In this document: in pieces, positions 5,719 to 7,172 of the stretch
Numbering within the stretch: the stretch's first letter is position 1
Layout of the letters: every line of letters begins with the position of its first letter
From: Candidatus Peregrinibacteria bacterium
GTDB taxonomy: Bacteria; Patescibacteriota; Gracilibacteria; UBA1369
Direction of reading: 5' to 3'
Assembly (NCBI GenBank): GCA_014729615.1
Contig: WJJQ01000122.1
Coordinates: 1 to 7,172, forward strand
DNA: 7,172 nt
Translations under genes and position numbers: made by a program
Notes under the pieces: generated by a model
Told to the model about the DNA's origin: nothing
The model's input: the letters and a program-made list of their open reading frames with translations, nothing else
Database searches by the model: none

Positions 5719-6032
5719 AACAAGTTCTCAAAAATTAGGAGCGTAAAGTAAAGTATAATAAAGAAAGAAAATATGTAGATAGTTTTTTTGATTAAGCAAA
5801 GGTCTTTATTGGAAGCAATTATTCTGTAAACGCCCACATAAAGAGTGGCAATTGATATTATTATAAATGTGATTAGCCAAAAATACTTTGCAGGTTCAGG
5901 ATAAACCGATAAGAAACGAATAATGAACCCCGGCAAAAAAATTGCGGATAATGTTGCCATTAAGCTAAACAAGCCCCATGCAAGCACTTTGTTTTTTATC
6001 GTTTTTTTTTGTTCTATATGATTGTTATCCAT
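5715..6032 (-). CDS. frdD: FrdD-like membrane anchor subunit of fumarate reductase
   Basis: This 105-residue protein has three membrane helices (about 18-40, 50-68, 82-102). With FrdC it should anchor FrdAB to the membrane and form the quinone site. The N-terminal helix begins AWGLFSLMATLSAIFLPGF, close to FWGLFGAGGMWSAIIAPVM of E. coli FrdD, so the quinone-site Trp is kept (Trp19). The second helix ends VGVYRIIASNKDL, which aligns with CGLHRMHHAMHDL of E. coli. The quinone-site Arg is kept (Arg70), but all three neighbouring His residues are lost. It is somewhat shorter than E. coli FrdD (119). The ATG lies inside the end of frdC (19-base overlap) and the TGA overlaps the murB start. No heme-ligand His pair is seen, consistent with a heme-free D-type complex. 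The assignment rests on both weak similarity and operon position. Confidence 0.82.
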   Translation of the reverse strand: MDNNHIEQKKTIKNKVLAWGLFSLMATLSAIFLPGFIIRFLSVYPEPAKYFWLITFIIISIATLYVGVYRIIASNKDLCLIKKTIYIFSFFIILYFTLLIFENLL

Positions 6033-6349
6033 AAATTGATCATAATTGTGACTAAAACAAGTGAGATAAGTGCCAATGTTTTATTGTTAAAGGGTAGGAT
6101 CATTGTCGAGGCGGCAAACCATGTTAATGAGTGAATAATGGCCGCAATGAGTCCAACGATGTTTAAAAAGTATATATATGTATTTAAAAGTAAAAAATTC
6201 CAATTCATCAACGTGAAAAATAGAAATACAAGTGATAAAGTTGCCCATACGGTTAACATTGTTCCTGTGATTTCTCTGACGGCATAAGCTTTATAGGAAT
6301 TTTTTTCCTTCCACCAGTTCTTTTTGAAATGATTAGTTATTTTTTTCAT
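6014..6349 (-). CDS. frdC: FrdC, membrane anchor subunit of fumarate reductase
   Basis: This 111-residue protein has three membrane helices (about 28-48, 57-78, 92-110). The N-terminal part, NWWKEKNSYKAYAVREITG (11-29), closely follows TWWKKLPFYRFYMLREGTA of E. coli FrdC, including the Arg-Glu pair (Arg25, Glu26) that lines the proximal quinone site. The second helix has LIAAIIHSLTWFAAS (67-81), matching LAAALLHTKTWFELA with the His and Trp kept. It is about 20 residues shorter than the E. coli protein (131), mainly in the loops. The start codon overlaps the frdB stop (ATGA, 6346-6349). A purine run AAAGGT six bases before the ATG is one of the few Shine-Dalgarno-like sites in the window. Confidence 0.9.
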   Translation of the reverse strand: MKKITNHFKKNWWKEKNSYKAYAVREITGTMLTVWATLSLVFLFFTLMNWNFLLLNTYIYFLNIVGLIAAIIHSLTWFAASTMILPFNNKTLALISLVLVTIMINLWITII

Positions 6350-7059
6350 TTTTTACCTTTTACAGAATGTAAAACACCGGCAACCTTTAATTTTTGCAGA
6401 CACTTGGCCGGATCAACGTTTTTCGGGCATACATTGGAACATTCACCTACGAAATTACAACCGTAAATTCCGTCCTCCGATGTCATGGAATTCATTCTTT
6501 GTTTTGAAATTTTGTCCCTGTTGTCCTGATTATACCTGAATCCCGATGCCGCGGGCATTGGTCCCATAAACTTTTTGTTTGTCGTAAGCAGGGGACAAGC
6601 ACTGTGACAAAGCATACATTTAATGCATTGACTTGCCTGAATAAATTTTTGATATTGATCGGGGTTTTGAGGTATTTGTTCATAAGCCTTATTTGTGGCG
6701 AAATTTGTGTAGGGCAGCGCGTCTCGCAGTCGATTCATAACTTTTTCAATATCAACAACCAAATCTTTAACAATTCGAAAATTTTTCAATGGTTCAATAA
6801 TAATGGGACCTGTAAGATCCCTGCAAAATGTTTGGCACATTAATACAGGTTTACCATTTACAATTGCACCGCAACTGCCACAAATGCCCATTTTACACGC
6901 GAAACGAAAGGCCAAATCATTTGCGACGCTTTGCTTTAAAAGTATCAGTGCATCAAGTACTGTTTTAACTTTTTCAGCATCGACTTCGAATTTGACTTCA
7001 TAAGCCTTTTCTTTTTCTGGATCATATCGCTTGATAACAATGTTGTGTTTTTGATTCAT
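6346..7059 (-). CDS. frdB: FrdB/SdhB, iron-sulfur subunit of fumarate reductase / succinate dehydrogenase
   Basis: This 237-residue subunit carries electrons between the flavoprotein and membrane quinone. The N-terminal ferredoxin domain has C55-x4-C60-x2-C63-x11-C75 for the [2Fe-2S] cluster. The C-terminal domain has CIKCMLCHSACP (145-156) and CNFVGECSNVCPKNVDP (201-217). By the E. coli pattern, C145, C148, C151 and C211 hold [4Fe-4S], and C155, C201 and C207 hold [3Fe-4S]. All spacings match. Lys225 aligns with the quinone-site Lys228 of E. coli FrdB. FMGPMPAASGFRYNQDNRD (164-182) is the conserved linker. The ATG at 7059 is preferred over an in-frame TTG at 7077, because it overlaps the upstream stop by one base (TAATG) and begins at the usual family N terminus. 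Whether the complex runs as fumarate reductase or succinate dehydrogenase cannot be told from sequence; FrdC/FrdD similarity favours the former. Confidence 0.95.
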   Translation of the reverse strand: MNQKHNIVIKRYDPEKEKAYEVKFEVDAEKVKTVLDALILLKQSVANDLAFRFACKMGICGSCGAIVNGKPVLMCQTFCRDLTGPIIIEPLKNFRIVKDLVVDIEKVMNRLRDALPYTNFATNKAYEQIPQNPDQYQKFIQASQCIKCMLCHSACPLLTTNKKFMGPMPAASGFRYNQDNRDKISKQRMNSMTSEDGIYGCNFVGECSNVCPKNVDPAKCLQKLKVAGVLHSVKGKK

Positions 7060-7172
7060 TAGTTTTCCGGTTGCCAATGTGTAATTGTAACGGGCAATTT
7101 ACTCAAATGGAGCTTGCCTTTAATCTTGTTTATCAGATGGTGGTGTAAAAAATATTTATTGTTTGGTTCGGG
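7059..7172 (-). CDS. frdA: FrdA/SdhA flavoprotein subunit, C-terminal 37 residues (partial, 5' end outside window)
   Basis: Reading the minus strand from the right edge, an open frame runs from CCC at 7172 to TAA at 7059-7061. The last residues, LSKLPVTITHWQPEN, fit the 'KPVTIT-aromatic-QP' ending common to many SdhA/FrdA flavoproteins. The gene stops one base into the frdB start codon (TAATG), as expected for a flavoprotein gene leading an frdABCD operon. The FAD-binding and active-site regions lie outside the window, so neither the covalent-flavin His nor the catalytic residues can be checked. Identity rests on this short tail plus position. Confidence 0.85.
   Translation of the reverse strand, partial: PEPNNKYFLHHHLINKIKGKLHLSKLPVTITHWQPEN

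Noticed and set aside
5715..6349. Use of UGA as glycine (Gracilibacteria/Absconditabacteria code)
   Set aside because: frdB and frdD both end in TGA within ATGA overlaps at the expected protein ends, and no in-frame TGA is needed inside any gene.
7060..7077. TTG start for frdB at 7077, adding six residues
   Set aside because: It would sit inside the flavoprotein reading frame. The ATG at 7059 gives a one-base TAATG overlap and the normal family N terminus.
1..7172. Defence system, mobile element, CRISPR or RNA gene
   Set aside because: Every stretch longer than about 100 bases is explained by coding sequence. No repeat arrays, transposase motifs, tRNA-like arms or toxin/nuclease motifs were seen.

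Overview
The window comes from an AT-rich bacterium with tightly packed genes. Nearly everything lies on the minus strand; the one exception is the tail of a plus-strand gene at the left edge. TAA, TAG and TGA all serve as stops, and two TGA stops sit in ATGA start/stop overlaps, so the standard genetic code applies. A Candidate Phyla Radiation (Patescibacteria)-like source is my best guess. It rests on a 189-residue protein family that I associate from memory with those genomes, on small AT-rich genes with Lys-rich tails, and on a minimal division/pilus gene set. A fumarate reductase operon is unusual for such organisms, so the assignment stays tentative.

In transcription order (right to left), the first block is a four-gene, D-type quinol:fumarate reductase / succinate dehydrogenase operon. 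It has the last 37 codons of the flavoprotein (frdA/sdhA), a complete iron-sulfur subunit (frdB) with all 11 cluster cysteines, and two short membrane anchors (frdC, frdD). Every junction overlaps, and frdD overlaps murB, a type I UDP-N-acetylenolpyruvoylglucosamine reductase of peptidoglycan synthesis. A respiratory complex and a cell-wall enzyme therefore appear to be one translationally coupled unit.

The second block is a 50-codon gene for a very basic Lys/Ala-rich protein. It has its own promoter just after murB and its own hairpin terminator, so it looks like a free-standing, probably well expressed gene of unknown function.

The third block starts at a promoter whose -35 box lies in the T-rich tail of that terminator and whose -10 box sits in a 15-bp palindrome. 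It carries an MgtC/SapB-DUF4010 membrane protein, ftsQ (TTG start) and sbp (DUF1290). The ftsQ-sbp adjacency recalls the Firmicutes division cluster (divIB-ylxW-ylxX-sbp).

The fourth block starts at a near-consensus promoter (TTGAGA-17-TATAAT). It carries the uncharacterised 189-residue protein and then pilT, the type IV pilus retraction ATPase. The pilT stop codon overlaps the stop codon of a convergent plus-strand gene whose visible end looks like the last membrane helix of a transporter, possibly a Na+/Ca2+ exchanger. I see no RNA genes, mobile elements, CRISPR arrays or defence genes, and no gene-free stretch above 300 bases.
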